The position numbers and the translations under genes were made by a program. The notes beneath the pieces were generated by a model, which saw nothing but the letters and a program-made list of their open reading frames with translations, was not told the origin of the DNA and did no database searches. From assembly GCF_000012945.1 (NCBI RefSeq), contig NC_007510.1:434001-498000 (forward strand): a stretch of 64,000 nt of DNA, given 5' to 3'. This stretch comes from Burkholderia lata (GTDB lineage: Bacteria > Pseudomonadota > Gammaproteobacteria > Burkholderiales > Burkholderiaceae). Positions 28,045-38,958 of this stretch are shown piece after piece (position 1 is the first letter of the stretch; the number at the start of each line of letters is the position of its first letter).

Positions 28045-28208
28045 GCGCAGCAGTCCGGCCGCCCGGCCGGCCGCGCGGCGGTCGGTCGGGCAACGCACGC
28101 ACGGAGATTTGCATAGCGCGGGAGGATCGGGCGCGCATCGGCTCAAGCGAGTATGCTTGCGGTTCGCCGGGCGTTCGCGCCCCTTCATCGATGTCAGCGA
28201 GGAACCGC

Positions 28209-28814
28209 ATGTCCGTCAAACCTGCTCCCACCACTGTTTCGATTCACGATCTGATCGCGGGCCGCTGGAGCCCGCGCGCGTACTCGGATGAAGCCGTCAG
28301 CGCCGGTGATCTGCATGCGGTGCTCGAAGCCGCCCGCTGGGCGCCGTCTGCCTATAACGCGCAGCCGTGGCGCTTCATCGTATTCGACCGCACGCAGGAC
28401 GAAGACGCATTCAAGCACGCGTTCGCGACGCTGGTGCCGTTCAACCAGGGCTGGAATGCGCCGGCGCCCGTGCTGATCGCGGTGACCGCGCACACGCTCA
28501 CGCCGAAGGGTGAACCGGCCCCCACCGCGCTGTACGACGCGGGCGCCGCCGCGATGTCGCTGGTGCTGCAGGCGCACGCGCTGGGCCTGGCCGCCCACCA
28601 GATGAGCGGCTTCGACGCGAAGGCGTTCCGTGACGCGTTCGCGATTCCGGCGGACGTCGCGATTCCGGCGATCATCTCGCTCGGTCACTACGGCAACGTC
28701 GACAAGCTCGATCCGGTGCTGCGCGATCGCGAGAAGGCGCCGCGCACGCGCCATGCAATCGGCGAGGTCGTCTATGCGGGCGCGTGGAAGAAGGGTTTCG
28801 ACGCGGCAGCCTGA
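28209..28814 (+). CDS. Nitroreductase-family FMN oxidoreductase
   Basis: 201 residues from ATG 28209, with GAGGAA just before it. RWSPRAYSDEAV near the N-terminus, WAPSAYNAQPWRFIV for FMN binding, and the LGLAAHQMSGFD/ IISLGHYG stretches are family marks. The enzyme uses NAD(P)H to reduce nitro compounds, quinones or similar, and is cytoplasmic. Upstream sequence in the same frame is a shadow of the MFS gene. Confidence 0.9.
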   Translation: MSVKPAPTTVSIHDLIAGRWSPRAYSDEAVSAGDLHAVLEAARWAPSAYNAQPWRFIVFDRTQDEDAFKHAFATLVPFNQGWNAPAPVLIAVTAHTLTPKGEPAPTALYDAGAAAMSLVLQAHALGLAAHQMSGFDAKAFRDAFAIPADVAIPAIISLGHYGNVDKLDPVLRDREKAPRTRHAIGEVVYAGAWKKGFDAAA

Positions 28815-29002
28815 CCTGTCAGGCGGACGGGCTGCCGCGCGCATCCCGCCCGCGTGTTTCCCCCGGCGCGCCAGGCCGCGCGCCGTCCCGCCGAGGCCCG
28901 TTGCGCGGCACCGGTGGCCGGCCCCGGTTGTGATCCCGCGGGCTTCATGTTAAAAAGCCCGTCCTTTCCGTTTTCGCGCCGGCCCTGCTGCGGCAACTTC
29001 CC

Positions 29003-30253
29003 ATGACTTACTGCGCGATCGATTTCGGCACGTCCAACTCCGCCGTGGCGCTGCCCGACGGCGACGGCATGCGCCTCGCGCCCGTCGAGGGCGACCACCT
29101 GACGCTGCCCACCGCGATCTTCTTCAACAATGACGAAGAGACGGTCGAATACGGCCGTGCGGCGCTGGCTTCCTATATCGACGGCTTCGACGGCCGGCTG
29201 ATGCGCTCGATGAAGAGCATCCTCGGCTCGCCGCTCGCGGAAACCACGACCGATCTCGGCGACGGCAGCGCGATTGCGTACACGGAAATCATCGCGCGCT
29301 TCCTGACGCATCTGAAGCGCAAGGCGGAAACCCGCGCGGGTGCGCCGATCGGCCGTGCGGTGCTTGGCCGGCCGGTGTTCTTCGTCGACGACGATCCGCG
29401 TGCCGACCGCCTCGCCCAGGACCAGCTCGAGGCCGCCGCGCGGTCGGTCGGCTTCACGGACGTGCACTTCCAGTACGAACCGATCGCGGCCGCGTTCGAC
29501 TACGAGTCGCGCCAGCAGGCCGAGCGCCTCGTGCTCGTCGCCGACATCGGCGGCGGTACGTCCGACTTCTCGCTGGTGCGCGTCGGGCCCGAACGGATGG
29601 CGCGGCTCGAGCGCAAGGACGACGTGCTGGCCCACCACGGCGTACACGTCGCGGGCACCGACTACGACCGGCGTGTCGAGCTGGCAGCGATCCTGCCGGC
29701 ATTCGGCTACCGTTCGCTCGACCCCGAAGGGCGCGAGCTGCCGAACAAGATCTACTTCGATCTCGCCACCTGGCACCTGATCAACACGGTCTACACGCCG
29801 AAGCGGCTGGGCGAGTTGAAGCTGATGAAGCACCTGTACCAGCAGGTGCAGCAGTACGACCGGCTCACGAGCGTGGTCGAGCAGCGGCTCGGGCACGCAC
29901 TGATGGCGCGCGCGGAAGAAGCGAAGATCGGTGTCGCGGCGGGCGGGGAGACGATGATCGACCTGAACGACGTGGAAGAAGATCTGCAGATCGCGTTCGA
30001 TGCCGACCGGCTCGTCGATGCGAGCCACGACGATACCGCACGCATCGTCGACGCCGCGCGCGAGACGGTGCGGCTCGCGGGCGTTGCGCCGCGCGATGTC
30101 GGCGCGCTGTATTTCACCGGCGGCTCGACCGGGCTCGCGTTCCTGTCGGGCGCACTGGCGGGTGCGTTCCCGGATGCGCAACCTGTATTCGGCGACCGCC
30201 TCGCGAGTGTCGCGACGGGCCTCGGCATTCACGCGCAGCGATTGTTCGGTTGA
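29003..30253 (+). CDS. yegD: Hsp70-family protein, YegD-like
   Basis: 416 residues. It has the actin/Hsp70 ATPase signatures CAIDFGTSNSAVAL at the start, LVADIGGGTSDFSLVRV in the middle, and GALYFTGGSTGLAFL near the end. The substrate-binding domain and lid of DnaK are missing, as in YegD. The biological role of YegD is unclear; it is probably cytoplasmic. A bidirectional terminator follows at 30303. Confidence 0.9.
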   Translation: MTYCAIDFGTSNSAVALPDGDGMRLAPVEGDHLTLPTAIFFNNDEETVEYGRAALASYIDGFDGRLMRSMKSILGSPLAETTTDLGDGSAIAYTEIIARFLTHLKRKAETRAGAPIGRAVLGRPVFFVDDDPRADRLAQDQLEAAARSVGFTDVHFQYEPIAAAFDYESRQQAERLVLVADIGGGTSDFSLVRVGPERMARLERKDDVLAHHGVHVAGTDYDRRVELAAILPAFGYRSLDPEGRELPNKIYFDLATWHLINTVYTPKRLGELKLMKHLYQQVQQYDRLTSVVEQRLGHALMARAEEAKIGVAAGGETMIDLNDVEEDLQIAFDADRLVDASHDDTARIVDAARETVRLAGVAPRDVGALYFTGGSTGLAFLSGALAGAFPDAQPVFGDRLASVATGLGIHAQRLFG

Positions 30254-30302
30254 AGGCGGGCGGCTGAAAGGCCGCCATGTCGGACAACCGGCGCCGAAAA
30301 AC

Positions 30303-30331
30303 AAAAAGCCCCGCCGAAGCGGGGCTTTTTT
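30303..30331. terminator. Bidirectional rho-independent terminator
   Basis: AAAAAGCCCCGC, loop CGAA, GCGGGGCTTTTTT: a perfect GC stem with A- and T-runs on the two sides. It serves yegD (+) and the cold-shock gene (-), which converge here. Confidence 0.92.
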
Positions 30332-30351
30332 CACGAATTATCGCGCCAAGC

Positions 30352-30555
30352 TTAGACCGGACGGATGTTCGCAGCTTGCAGACCCTTCGGGCCCGTCTTC
30401 ACTTCGAATTCAACCTTCTGGTTTTCTTGCAGCGTCTTGAAGCCTTCGACGCGGATTTCCGAGAAGTGCGCGAACAGATCGTCGCCGCCGCCTTCCGGGG
30501 TGATGAAGCCGAAGCCCTTTGCGTCATTGAACCACTTGACGGTACCGGTTGCCAT
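30352..30555 (-). CDS. Cold-shock protein (CspA family)
   Basis: 67 residues, one cold-shock domain. RNP1 (KGFGFITP) and RNP2 (DLFAHFS) are intact, so it should bind single-stranded RNA and DNA as a chaperone. The promoter at 30703-30731 predicts a leader of about 140 nt, as in temperature-regulated csp mRNAs. Whether it is cold-induced or constitutive cannot be told from sequence. Confidence 0.96.
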   Translation of the reverse strand: MATGTVKWFNDAKGFGFITPEGGGDDLFAHFSEIRVEGFKTLQENQKVEFEVKTGPKGLQAANIRPV

Positions 30556-30702
30556 GTTACTTGTTCCTAAAAAGATAAAACGGGGCCGAGGCCCATGGGG
30601 TGCGGAAAATCAAGGAAGGGGTAATAGGACCAACCGGAGTACCGTTGATGGGCGAACTACGAAAGAACCAATTCACTCGCCACTTGAAATCCTGCGAAGT
30701 CC

Positions 30703-30731
30703 TTTATACGGCTTATCAATCGCGTGGTCAA
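30703..30731 (-). promoter_or_regulatory. Promoter of the cold-shock gene
   Basis: On the - strand TTGACC (30731-30726), a 17-bp spacer, and TATAAA (30708-30703) form a strong sigma-70 promoter. Transcription should start near 30696, giving about 140 nt of untranslated leader before the ATG at 30555. The rest of the 420-base gap (30556-30975) has no gene I can support. Confidence 0.7.
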
Positions 30732-30975
30732 CCGTATTTCCGTGGACTCAGGGTTATTGCGGAGATCAGGTTTACAAAGCTTGCAAACGGCGCGAATTTT
30801 TTGTAGGGGCCGAACGATTTTGGCGCCACGTTTCAGGTGCAACCGTTAAACTACGCGCCGCGTGGACGGGTTGCCCTGATCGGGTGACTCGCCCCCCCAA
30901 AATTGCGTGCGCGGTGCAGTCCGAGCCGATCCCGGACCGCGGGCCGACCATGCTTTTTGAGACACAGGAGAGGAT

Positions 30976-32574
30976 GTGAAGAGTTCTATTCAACGGAACA
31001 TCGGCCCGTTTGCATTGATGCTGACGGGGCTGGGTTCGATTATCGGCTCGGGCTGGCTGTTCGGCGCCTGGAAGGCCGCGAAGATTGCCGGTCCGGCGGC
31101 GATCTGCGCTTGGATCATCGGCGCTGTCGTGATTCTCGCAATTGCGCTGACGTACGCGGAATTGGGCGCGATGTTCCCCGAGTCGGGCGGCATGGTGCGC
31201 TACGCGCGCTACTCGCATGGTTCGCTGGTCGGCTTCATCAGCGCGTGGGCGAACTGGATCGCGATCGTATCGGTGATTCCGATCGAGGCTGAAGCGTCGA
31301 TCCAGTACATGAGTACGTGGCCGTATCCGTGGGCGCACGCGCTGTTCGTGAACGGCGAGTTGACGGTACCCGGGCTGCTGCTGTCCGCGGTGCTGGTCGT
31401 CATCTACTTCCTGTTGAACTACTGGGGCGTGAAGGCGTTTGCCCGAGCGAACACCACGATCACGATCTTCAAGTTCCTGATCCCCGGCCTCACGATCCTC
31501 GGCCTGATGCTGACGAGCTACCATCCGGAAAACCTCGGCACCGCATCGAATGCAAGCTTTGCACCGTACGGCTGGTCGGCGGTGCTGACCGCGGTCGCGA
31601 CGAGCGGCATCGTGTTCGCGTTCAACGGCTTCCAGAGCCCGGTGAACCTCGCGGGCGAAGCGCGCAACCCGTCGCGCAGCGTGCCGTTCGCGGTGATCAC
31701 GTCGATCCTGATCGCGCTCGTGATCTACGTGCTGCTGCAGATGGCGTACATCGGCTCGGTGAATCCGGCCGACGTCGCGCAGGGCTGGTCGCACTTCAAC
31801 TTCAAGTCGCCGTTCGCCGAACTGGCGATCGCGCTGAACCTGAACTGGCTCGCGATCCTGCTGTACGTCGACGCGTTCGTCAGCCCGAGCGGCACCGGCA
31901 CGACGTACATGGCAACGACCACCCGCATGATCTACGCGATGGAGCGCAACAACACGATGCCGAAGATGTTCGGCAACGTGCACCCGCTCTACGGCGTGCC
32001 GCGTCAGGCGATGTGGTTCAACCTGTTCGTCTCGTTCCTGTTCCTGTTCTTCTTCCGCGGCTGGAGCTCGCTCGCGGCAGTGATCTCGGTGGCGACGGTG
32101 ATCTCGTACCTGACCGGCCCGATCAGCCTGATGGCGCTGCGCCGCGCGGCGACCGACATCAAGCGTCCGCTGTCGATTCCGCTGATGAAGCTGATCGCAC
32201 CGTTCGCATTCGTCTGCGCGTCGCTGATCCTGTACTGGGCGAAGTGGCCGCTGACGGGCGAAATCATCCTGCTGATGATCGTCGCGCTGCCGGTGTACTT
32301 CTACTTCCAGGCGAAGTCGGGCTGGACCGGCTGGGGTGACGACCTGAAGGCCGCATGGTGGCTGGTCGCCTACCTGCCGACGATGGCCGTGCTGTCGCTG
32401 ATCGGCAGCAAGGAATTCGGCGGTCACGGCGTGCTGCCGTACGGCTGGGACATGCTGGTCGTCGCGGCAATCGCACTGGTGTTCTACTTCTGGGGCGTGA
32501 ATACCGGCTACCGGACCAAGTATCTCGACGAGCGTGAATCGCACGACGAGATCCTCGAAGGGATCGGTGCCTGA
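30976..32574 (+). CDS. APC-family amino acid permease
   Basis: 532 residues from GTG 30976, with AGGAGAGG just upstream; no ATG is in frame there. The first helix has LTGLGSIIGSGWLFGAW, the signature of the APC superfamily, and about twelve to fourteen membrane segments follow. ESGGMVRYARYSHGSLVGF and NLAGEARNPSRSVPF are also typical. It should import an amino acid or related amine through the inner membrane; the substrate is not clear. A strong terminator follows. Confidence 0.92.
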   Translation: MKSSIQRNIGPFALMLTGLGSIIGSGWLFGAWKAAKIAGPAAICAWIIGAVVILAIALTYAELGAMFPESGGMVRYARYSHGSLVGFISAWANWIAIVSVIPIEAEASIQYMSTWPYPWAHALFVNGELTVPGLLLSAVLVVIYFLLNYWGVKAFARANTTITIFKFLIPGLTILGLMLTSYHPENLGTASNASFAPYGWSAVLTAVATSGIVFAFNGFQSPVNLAGEARNPSRSVPFAVITSILIALVIYVLLQMAYIGSVNPADVAQGWSHFNFKSPFAELAIALNLNWLAILLYVDAFVSPSGTGTTYMATTTRMIYAMERNNTMPKMFGNVHPLYGVPRQAMWFNLFVSFLFLFFFRGWSSLAAVISVATVISYLTGPISLMALRRAATDIKRPLSIPLMKLIAPFAFVCASLILYWAKWPLTGEIILLMIVALPVYFYFQAKSGWTGWGDDLKAAWWLVAYLPTMAVLSLIGSKEFGGHGVLPYGWDMLVVAAIALVFYFWGVNTGYRTKYLDERESHDEILEGIGA

Positions 32575-32617
32575 CGCGTGACCTGCCGCCGGATTCGGCG
32601 GCGGCAGCAAGCAGCGG

Positions 32618-32655
32618 AAAAAAGCCCGCCCGAGCAATGCTCGGGCGGGCTTTTT
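32618..32655. terminator. Bidirectional rho-independent terminator
   Basis: GCCCGCCCGAGC, loop AAT, GCTCGGGCGGGC: a perfect 12-bp stem flanked by six A and five T. It lies between the APC permease (+) and the dioxygenase (-). Confidence 0.94.
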
Positions 32656-32685
32656 GTTTGGCGGTCGACGGTTGTCGTGCGCGGC

Positions 32686-33477
32686 TCAGGCGGCCGGGCT
32701 TGCGAACACGTAGTTCGTCATCGCGAGCACGCGCTGGTACGTGCCGAGCGACTGGATGCCGAGCTGGTAGTCGTCGTCCGCCGCGCCGAGCGCCGTGAAT
32801 ACCGGCAGCAGATGCTCGTCGGTCGGATGCATCAGCGCCGCGTGCGGCGCCTGCCGGCGGTAGTCGAGCAGCGCGTCGACGTCGCGCGCGGCCAGCTTCG
32901 CCTCGAACCAGTCGGTGAATTCCGTGACGCGCGGGTCCGCATCCTCCGGTGCCGCACCGAAATCGGCGGCGCGCAGGTTGTGCGTGATCTGGCCCGAGCC
33001 GATCACCATCACGCCTTCGTCGCGCAGCGGTCGCAGCGCGCGGCCGAGCGCGAAGTGGTGGGCGGCATCCGCGCGCGGCTGGATCGACAACTGCGCCACC
33101 GGCACATCGGCTTCCGGGAACATCAGCAACATCGGCACCCACGCGCCGTGGTCGAGGCCGTGCTCGGTCGTCGCGGTCTCGATGCCGGCCGCATTCAGCA
33201 GCCCGGCCGCGCGCTCGGCGACGTCGGGCGCGCCGGGTGCCGGGTAGCGGATGTCGTACAGCGCCTGCGGAAAGCCGTAGAAATCGTGGATCGTTTCCGG
33301 ATGCGCGGCGATGCTGGCGACGGGGCGCTGCGTGCCCCAGTGCGCGGACAGCATCAGTACCGCGCGTGGGCGCGGCAGTTCGGCGGCGAGGTGGGTGAAC
33401 GCGCCGGACGGCAGCGTCGGGTCGATCGGCAGCGTCGGGGCGCCGTGGGACAGGTAGAGCGAAGGCAAGCGGTTCAT
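32686..33477 (-). CDS. LigB-type extradiol dioxygenase (YgiD / DOPA dioxygenase-like)
   Basis: 263 residues from ATG 33477. Metal-site motifs are SLYLSHGAPTLP near the N-terminus, LMLSAHWGTQ, TTEHGLDHGAWVPM and MVIGSGQITHNLR. These are the conserved histidines of the class III extradiol dioxygenases of the DODA type. In Escherichia coli YgiD opens the ring of L-DOPA in vitro; the natural substrate is unknown. The enzyme is cytoplasmic and monocistronic by layout. Confidence 0.88.
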   Translation of the reverse strand: MNRLPSLYLSHGAPTLPIDPTLPSGAFTHLAAELPRPRAVLMLSAHWGTQRPVASIAAHPETIHDFYGFPQALYDIRYPAPGAPDVAERAAGLLNAAGIETATTEHGLDHGAWVPMLLMFPEADVPVAQLSIQPRADAAHHFALGRALRPLRDEGVMVIGSGQITHNLRAADFGAAPEDADPRVTEFTDWFEAKLAARDVDALLDYRRQAPHAALMHPTDEHLLPVFTALGAADDDYQLGIQSLGTYQRVLAMTNYVFASPAA

Positions 33478-33690
33478 GGTGGTGGCCTGCAAAGGGATTT
33501 GCCTGTGACTATAGGCGCGCACCGAATATTGATAAATCCGCGTTACGGAATTTGATTGACGCTTGTTTGTTGATAATCCGGGCGACGCAATGCGTTCCAC
33601 GGCAGGTGGGCGCTGTATTCGTGAAATCGAATGGATTTCCGCGGAAATCGGCGAAGATGCGCGAAGAACGTACTCTGCGCGGACGTGCGT

Positions 33691-34287
33691 TTACTGAACG
33701 TGCCGGATGCCGGCCCACGGTGTCGTCAGCGGTGCGTTGAGCGCGAACAGGTCGAGCACGCGCGTGACGGTCTGGTCGACGAGTTCCTCGATCGTCTTCG
33801 GCATCGCGTAGAACGCAGGCAGCGGCGGGAAGACGATGCCGCCCATCTCGGTGACGGCCGTCATGTTGCGCAGATGCGCGAGGTTGAACGGCGTTTCGCG
33901 CACCATCAGCACGAGGCGGCGGCGTTCCTTCAACGTGACGTCGGCCGCGCGCGTGATCAGGTTGTCGGACAGCCCGTGTGCGACGCTCGCGAGCGTCTTC
34001 ATCGAGCAGGGCGCGATCACCATCCCGCCGGTCGCGAACGACCCCGAGGCGATCGTCGCGCCGACGTCGCGCACCGAATGCACGACGTCCGCGCGGTTTT
34101 CGACATCGGCCTTCGACAGCTTCAGTTCGTGCTGGATGTTGAGCCAGCCGGCGTTCGAGATCAGCAGGTGCGTTTCGACGCCGCCGGCAGCGCGCAGCAA
34201 GTCGAGCAGCCGCACGCCGTAGATCGCGCCGGTGGCGCCGGTGATCGCGACGATCAGCCGGCGTGGCGGCGCGCTGGGAGATGCCAT
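33691..34287 (-). CDS. ubiX: UbiX flavin prenyltransferase
   Basis: 198 residues. RLIVAITGATGAIYGVRLLDLL is the FMN-binding start, and ASGSFATGGMVIAPCSMKTLASVAHG plus RRLVLMVRETPFNLAHLRNM are hallmark UbiX segments. The enzyme makes prenylated FMN, the cofactor of UbiD-type decarboxylases, and so serves ubiquinone synthesis. It is the last gene of the cluster hemA-prfA-prmC-grxD-ubiX, 19 bp after grxD. Confidence 0.96.
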   Translation of the reverse strand: MASPSAPPRRLIVAITGATGAIYGVRLLDLLRAAGGVETHLLISNAGWLNIQHELKLSKADVENRADVVHSVRDVGATIASGSFATGGMVIAPCSMKTLASVAHGLSDNLITRAADVTLKERRRLVLMVRETPFNLAHLRNMTAVTEMGGIVFPPLPAFYAMPKTIEELVDQTVTRVLDLFALNAPLTTPWAGIRHVQ

Positions 34288-34306
34288 CGAAAGGGGACGA
34301 CGCGTA

Positions 34307-34618
34307 TTACGCGGCGGCGAACAGTTGCTGCAGTTCGCCCGACTGGTACATCTCCATCATGATGTCCGAGCCGCCGATGAATTCGCCCTTCACGTAGAGC
34401 TGCGGGATGGTCGGCCAGTTCGAGAATGCCTTGATGCCCTGGCGGATCTCGTCGTCTTCGAGGACGTTGACCGTCTTGAACTGGTCGACGCCGCAGGCCT
34501 TCAGCACCTGGATGGCGCGGCCCGAAAAGCCGCACATCGGGAATTGTGCGTTGCCCTTCATGAAGAGCACGACCTGGTTTTCGTCGACGATTTGCTTGAT
34601 ACGTTGTTGGGTGTCCAT
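34307..34618 (-). CDS. grxD: Monothiol glutaredoxin GrxD (Grx4 type)
   Basis: 103 residues. The monothiol active site CGFS is in FPMCGFSGRAIQVLKACG, with WPTIPQLYVKGEFIGGSDI for glutathione binding. Such proteins carry [2Fe-2S] clusters and pass them to targets, often with BolA. The gene lies between prmC and ubiX in the same orientation. Confidence 0.97.
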   Translation of the reverse strand: MDTQQRIKQIVDENQVVLFMKGNAQFPMCGFSGRAIQVLKACGVDQFKTVNVLEDDEIRQGIKAFSNWPTIPQLYVKGEFIGGSDIMMEMYQSGELQQLFAAA

Positions 34619-34685
34619 GACTGACCTTGCGTTAGCGGGGCGTTAGATCGAAATGATAGCGGATTTCAACCGGGCGGGCCGGGCA

Positions 34686-35528
34686 TCAGCCCGGCAGGCG
34701 GCCGCCTGTCGTCCGTTCGATGGCGGCCAGATCGGCGAGCGATTCGACCGCGACGAAGCCGTGCGATGCGAGCACTGCGCGCACGGCCTCGGCCTGGTCG
34801 TAGCCATGCTCGATCCAGAGCGTGCCGCCCGGTTTCAGATAAGTGCCGGCGCCCGCGACGATCGTGCGGATCGCGCTGAGGCCGTCGGCATCGTCGGTGA
34901 GTGCGCCGCGCGGCTCGAAACGCAGGTCGCCTTGCGCGAGGTGCGGATCGTGCTGCGCGATGTACGGCGGATTGCTGACGATCGTGTCGAATGCGAGCGC
35001 CGGATCGAGCGCCGCATACCAGTCGCTCTCCAGCCAGTGCAGCGGGCCGCCGGGGCGGCGCGCGTCGAGCAGCTTGCCGGCGTTGCGTTGCGCGACCGCG
35101 AGTGCGGCCGGCGAACGGTCGAGCGCCCACACGCGCGCATCGGGACGCTCGGCGGCGATCGATACGGCGATCGCGCCGCTGCCCGTGCCGAGATCGAGCA
35201 CGGCCGGATGCGGCAGCCCGTCGATCGCATCGAGTGCGGCTTCGACGAGCAGTTCGGTTTCCGGGCGCGGGATCAGCACGTCGGGCGTCACGTCGAATGG
35301 CCGGCCGAAGAATTCGCGCATCCCGACGAGCTGGGCGACGGGCTCGCCGGCCAGGCGGCGTGCCTCGAGCGCGCGGTAGCGTTCGACCGCGGCTGCGTCG
35401 AGCGTCGCGTCGCCGCGCGTGATCAGTTGCGTGCGGGTCCAGCCGAGCGCGTGCGCGAGCAACACGCGCGCATCGACCGCGTCGAGCGGCGACGCGCGCA
35501 GCAGTTCGTCGGCGGTGGTGTCGGGCAT
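34686..35528 (-). CDS. prmC: PrmC, release factor glutamine N5-methyltransferase
   Basis: 280 residues from ATG 35528, which has GAGG five bases upstream; an ATG at 35546 would overlap prfA by 11 bp. VLDLGTGSGAIAVSIA is motif I and the catalytic NPPY is in TIVSNPPYIAQHDPHL. PrmC methylates the glutamine of the GGQ motif of release factors, and the substrate gene prfA is directly upstream. Confidence 0.96.
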   Translation of the reverse strand: MPDTTADELLRASPLDAVDARVLLAHALGWTRTQLITRGDATLDAAAVERYRALEARRLAGEPVAQLVGMREFFGRPFDVTPDVLIPRPETELLVEAALDAIDGLPHPAVLDLGTGSGAIAVSIAAERPDARVWALDRSPAALAVAQRNAGKLLDARRPGGPLHWLESDWYAALDPALAFDTIVSNPPYIAQHDPHLAQGDLRFEPRGALTDDADGLSAIRTIVAGAGTYLKPGGTLWIEHGYDQAEAVRAVLASHGFVAVESLADLAAIERTTGGRLPG

Positions 35529-35535
35529 CGCGGCC

Positions 35536-36618
35536 TCAGTCGGCATCGCCGAGCGACGCGAGCAGTTCGGCCTGGTGTTCGCTGACCAGCGCGCTGATCA
35601 GTTCGTCGAGGTCGCCGTCCATGAGCGCCTCGAGCCGGTACAGCGTCAGGTTGATCCGGTGGTCGGTCATCCGGCCCTGCGGGAAGTTGTACGTGCGGAT
35701 CCGTTCCGAGCGGTCGCCGGAGCCGATCAGGCTCTTGCGCGTCGCGGCTTCCTTCGCGTGCTGCTCGTGATACTGCTTGTCCTTGATGCGCGCGGCGAGC
35801 ACCTTCAGCGCGCGATCCTTGTTCTTGTGCTGCGAACGGTCGTCCTGGCACTCCACGACGATCCCGGTCGGGATGTGCGTGACGCGCACTGCCGAATCGG
35901 TCTTGTTGATGTGCTGGCCGCCCGCGCCGGACGCGCGGAACGTGTCGATCCGCAGGTCGGCCGGATTGATCTCGACCTCGCCGATTTCGTCGGCTTCCGG
36001 CATCACCGCGACCGTGCACGCGGACGTGTGGATGCGCCCCTGCGTTTCGGTGGCGGGCACGCGCTGCACGCGATGGCCGCCCGATTCGAACTTCAGGCGC
36101 GAATACGCGCCCTGGCCCGCGATCCGCACGATCACTTCCTTGTAGCCGCCGAGATCCGACGCACTTTCCGACATCATTTCGACCTGCCAGCGCTGGCGTT
36201 CCGCGAAGCGCAGGTACATGCGCAGCAGGTCGCCCGCGAACAGCGCCGATTCGTCGCCGCCCGTGCCCGCACGGATTTCGAGGAAGATGTTGCGCTCGTC
36301 GTTCGGATCCTTCGGCAGCAGCATCTTCTGCAGCTCGGTCTCGAGGCGGGACATGCTCTCGCGCGCACTGCGGATTTCGTCTTCCGCGAAGTCGCGCATC
36401 GACAGATCGCCGAGCAGTTCCTGTGCAGCCGTCTCGTCGCTGCGCGACTGGCGCCACAGCGCGTACTGTTCGACCACCGGGCCGAGTTCCGCGTGTTCAC
36501 GTGTGAGCTTGCGGTACTGGTCGAGGTCGGCCGTGACGTTTTCGCGGCTCAGCAGGTCGTTCAGTTCGGCCAGCCGTGTGGACAGCTGGTCGAGCTTGCG
36601 TTGCATGCTCGTCTTCAT
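35536..36618 (-). CDS. prfA: Peptide chain release factor 1
   Basis: 360 residues. The GGQ motif is at residues 233-235 within [17 protein letters not shown], the same position as in Escherichia coli RF1. The codon-recognition loop has PATETQG, the class-1 tripeptide region for UAA/UAG. It acts on the ribosome and is modified by the product of the next gene, prmC. Confidence 0.98.
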
Positions 36619-36700
36619 GGTGTGGAGCGGCGCTCCCGGGCAAGGGGTATTCGGAAAGGATAGGCCGGCACGCGGCCGGCGGCAGGGCGAGCGGCCGGCG

Positions 36701-38014
<1,314 letters not shown>

Positions 38015-38025
38015 TTAGCCCCATA

Positions 38026-38787
38026 TTATAGCGTTTCAGCGATTTCCTCACTCGCCGCATACCGGGCATCAGCGTGCCGGGGCCGCGAATTTGGGGGCTC
38101 GATCGGCACGCGGTCGAGCTGATAGCCGTAGCCGTAGAGCGGCAGCAGCCGGTAGCCGCGCTCCGGAAGCAGTTGCAGTTTGCTGCGCAGCCGGGACGCG
38201 TGGGTATCGAGCGTGCGCGACTTCATGTCGCGGCGGCGCGCCCACACCGTTTCGAGGATATGGGCGCGCGACACCGGCCGCGACAGGTTCGTGAACAGCA
38301 ACTGCGCAAACCTGAACTCCTTCGGCGTGAGTGAAACGATTGCGTCGCCGAAGCGAACAAGGCAGTGCGTGGCGTCGAAAGCGTATTCGCCATACATTTC
38401 GCGCGAGCGGGTGGGTGGCCGGCGCACGCCGGCGCGCCGGCTCAGTGCGTTGACGCGCGCGAGCATCTCGGGCCCGCTCACGGGGCGCACGAGGCAATCG
38501 TCGGCGCCCGCGTGCAGGCACGACACGATTTCGCTTTCGCGCGGCAACTGCATCACGGCGATGGCCGGCAGCCCGGGCAGGATGGTCTGCGCGCGCGGAA
38601 TGACTTCCTCGGCCGGCTGGTCGCCGGCCCAATGGCCGGTGATCAGCATGTCGCAGGTGTCGGTGGCGAGCCACTCGAAGAACGCCGTGCTGGACGGAAA
38701 CGCGTGGCACACATGACCACCCGCAAAGAGCAGGCGGTTCAGGAGCGCGGCATGGCGCGCGTCCGGATCGATCAGAGCGATTCGCAT
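38026..38787 (-). CDS. OmpR-family response regulator with degenerate receiver
   Basis: 253 residues from ATG 38787. The C-terminal winged helix is clear (VSLTPKEFRFAQLLFTNLSRPVSR, then SRTLDTHASRLRSKL). The receiver keeps Asp7/Asp9 but the phosphoacceptor position reads DMLITGHW, with Gly51 where Asp is expected (DLILLDW in PhoB). The conserved Lys is Arg (VRPV), and the Thr/Ser switch is also lost (AVMQLP). It is therefore unlikely to be phosphorylated. No sensor kinase gene is adjacent. It is on the same strand as hemA, 26 bp upstream. Confidence 0.88.
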   Translation of the reverse strand: MRIALIDPDARHAALLNRLLFAGGHVCHAFPSSTAFFEWLATDTCDMLITGHWAGDQPAEEVIPRAQTILPGLPAIAVMQLPRESEIVSCLHAGADDCLVRPVSGPEMLARVNALSRRAGVRRPPTRSREMYGEYAFDATHCLVRFGDAIVSLTPKEFRFAQLLFTNLSRPVSRAHILETVWARRRDMKSRTLDTHASRLRSKLQLLPERGYRLLPLYGYGYQLDRVPIEPPNSRPRHADARYAASEEIAETL

Positions 38788-38958
38788 GAGAGTTTCTTCA
38801 ATACGGCCGCCGGCGCGCGCTTGCCATAACGTCGAGTCGGCCCCTACACTCGAATGTTGGCGGCACCCGGCTGGTCTCGGGTTCGATGGATGAATCGATG
38901 CTAGCCGCTGGCAACGTTCACGCCTATGGGACGAATCTGAATTTATAGAAGGCGTCGA

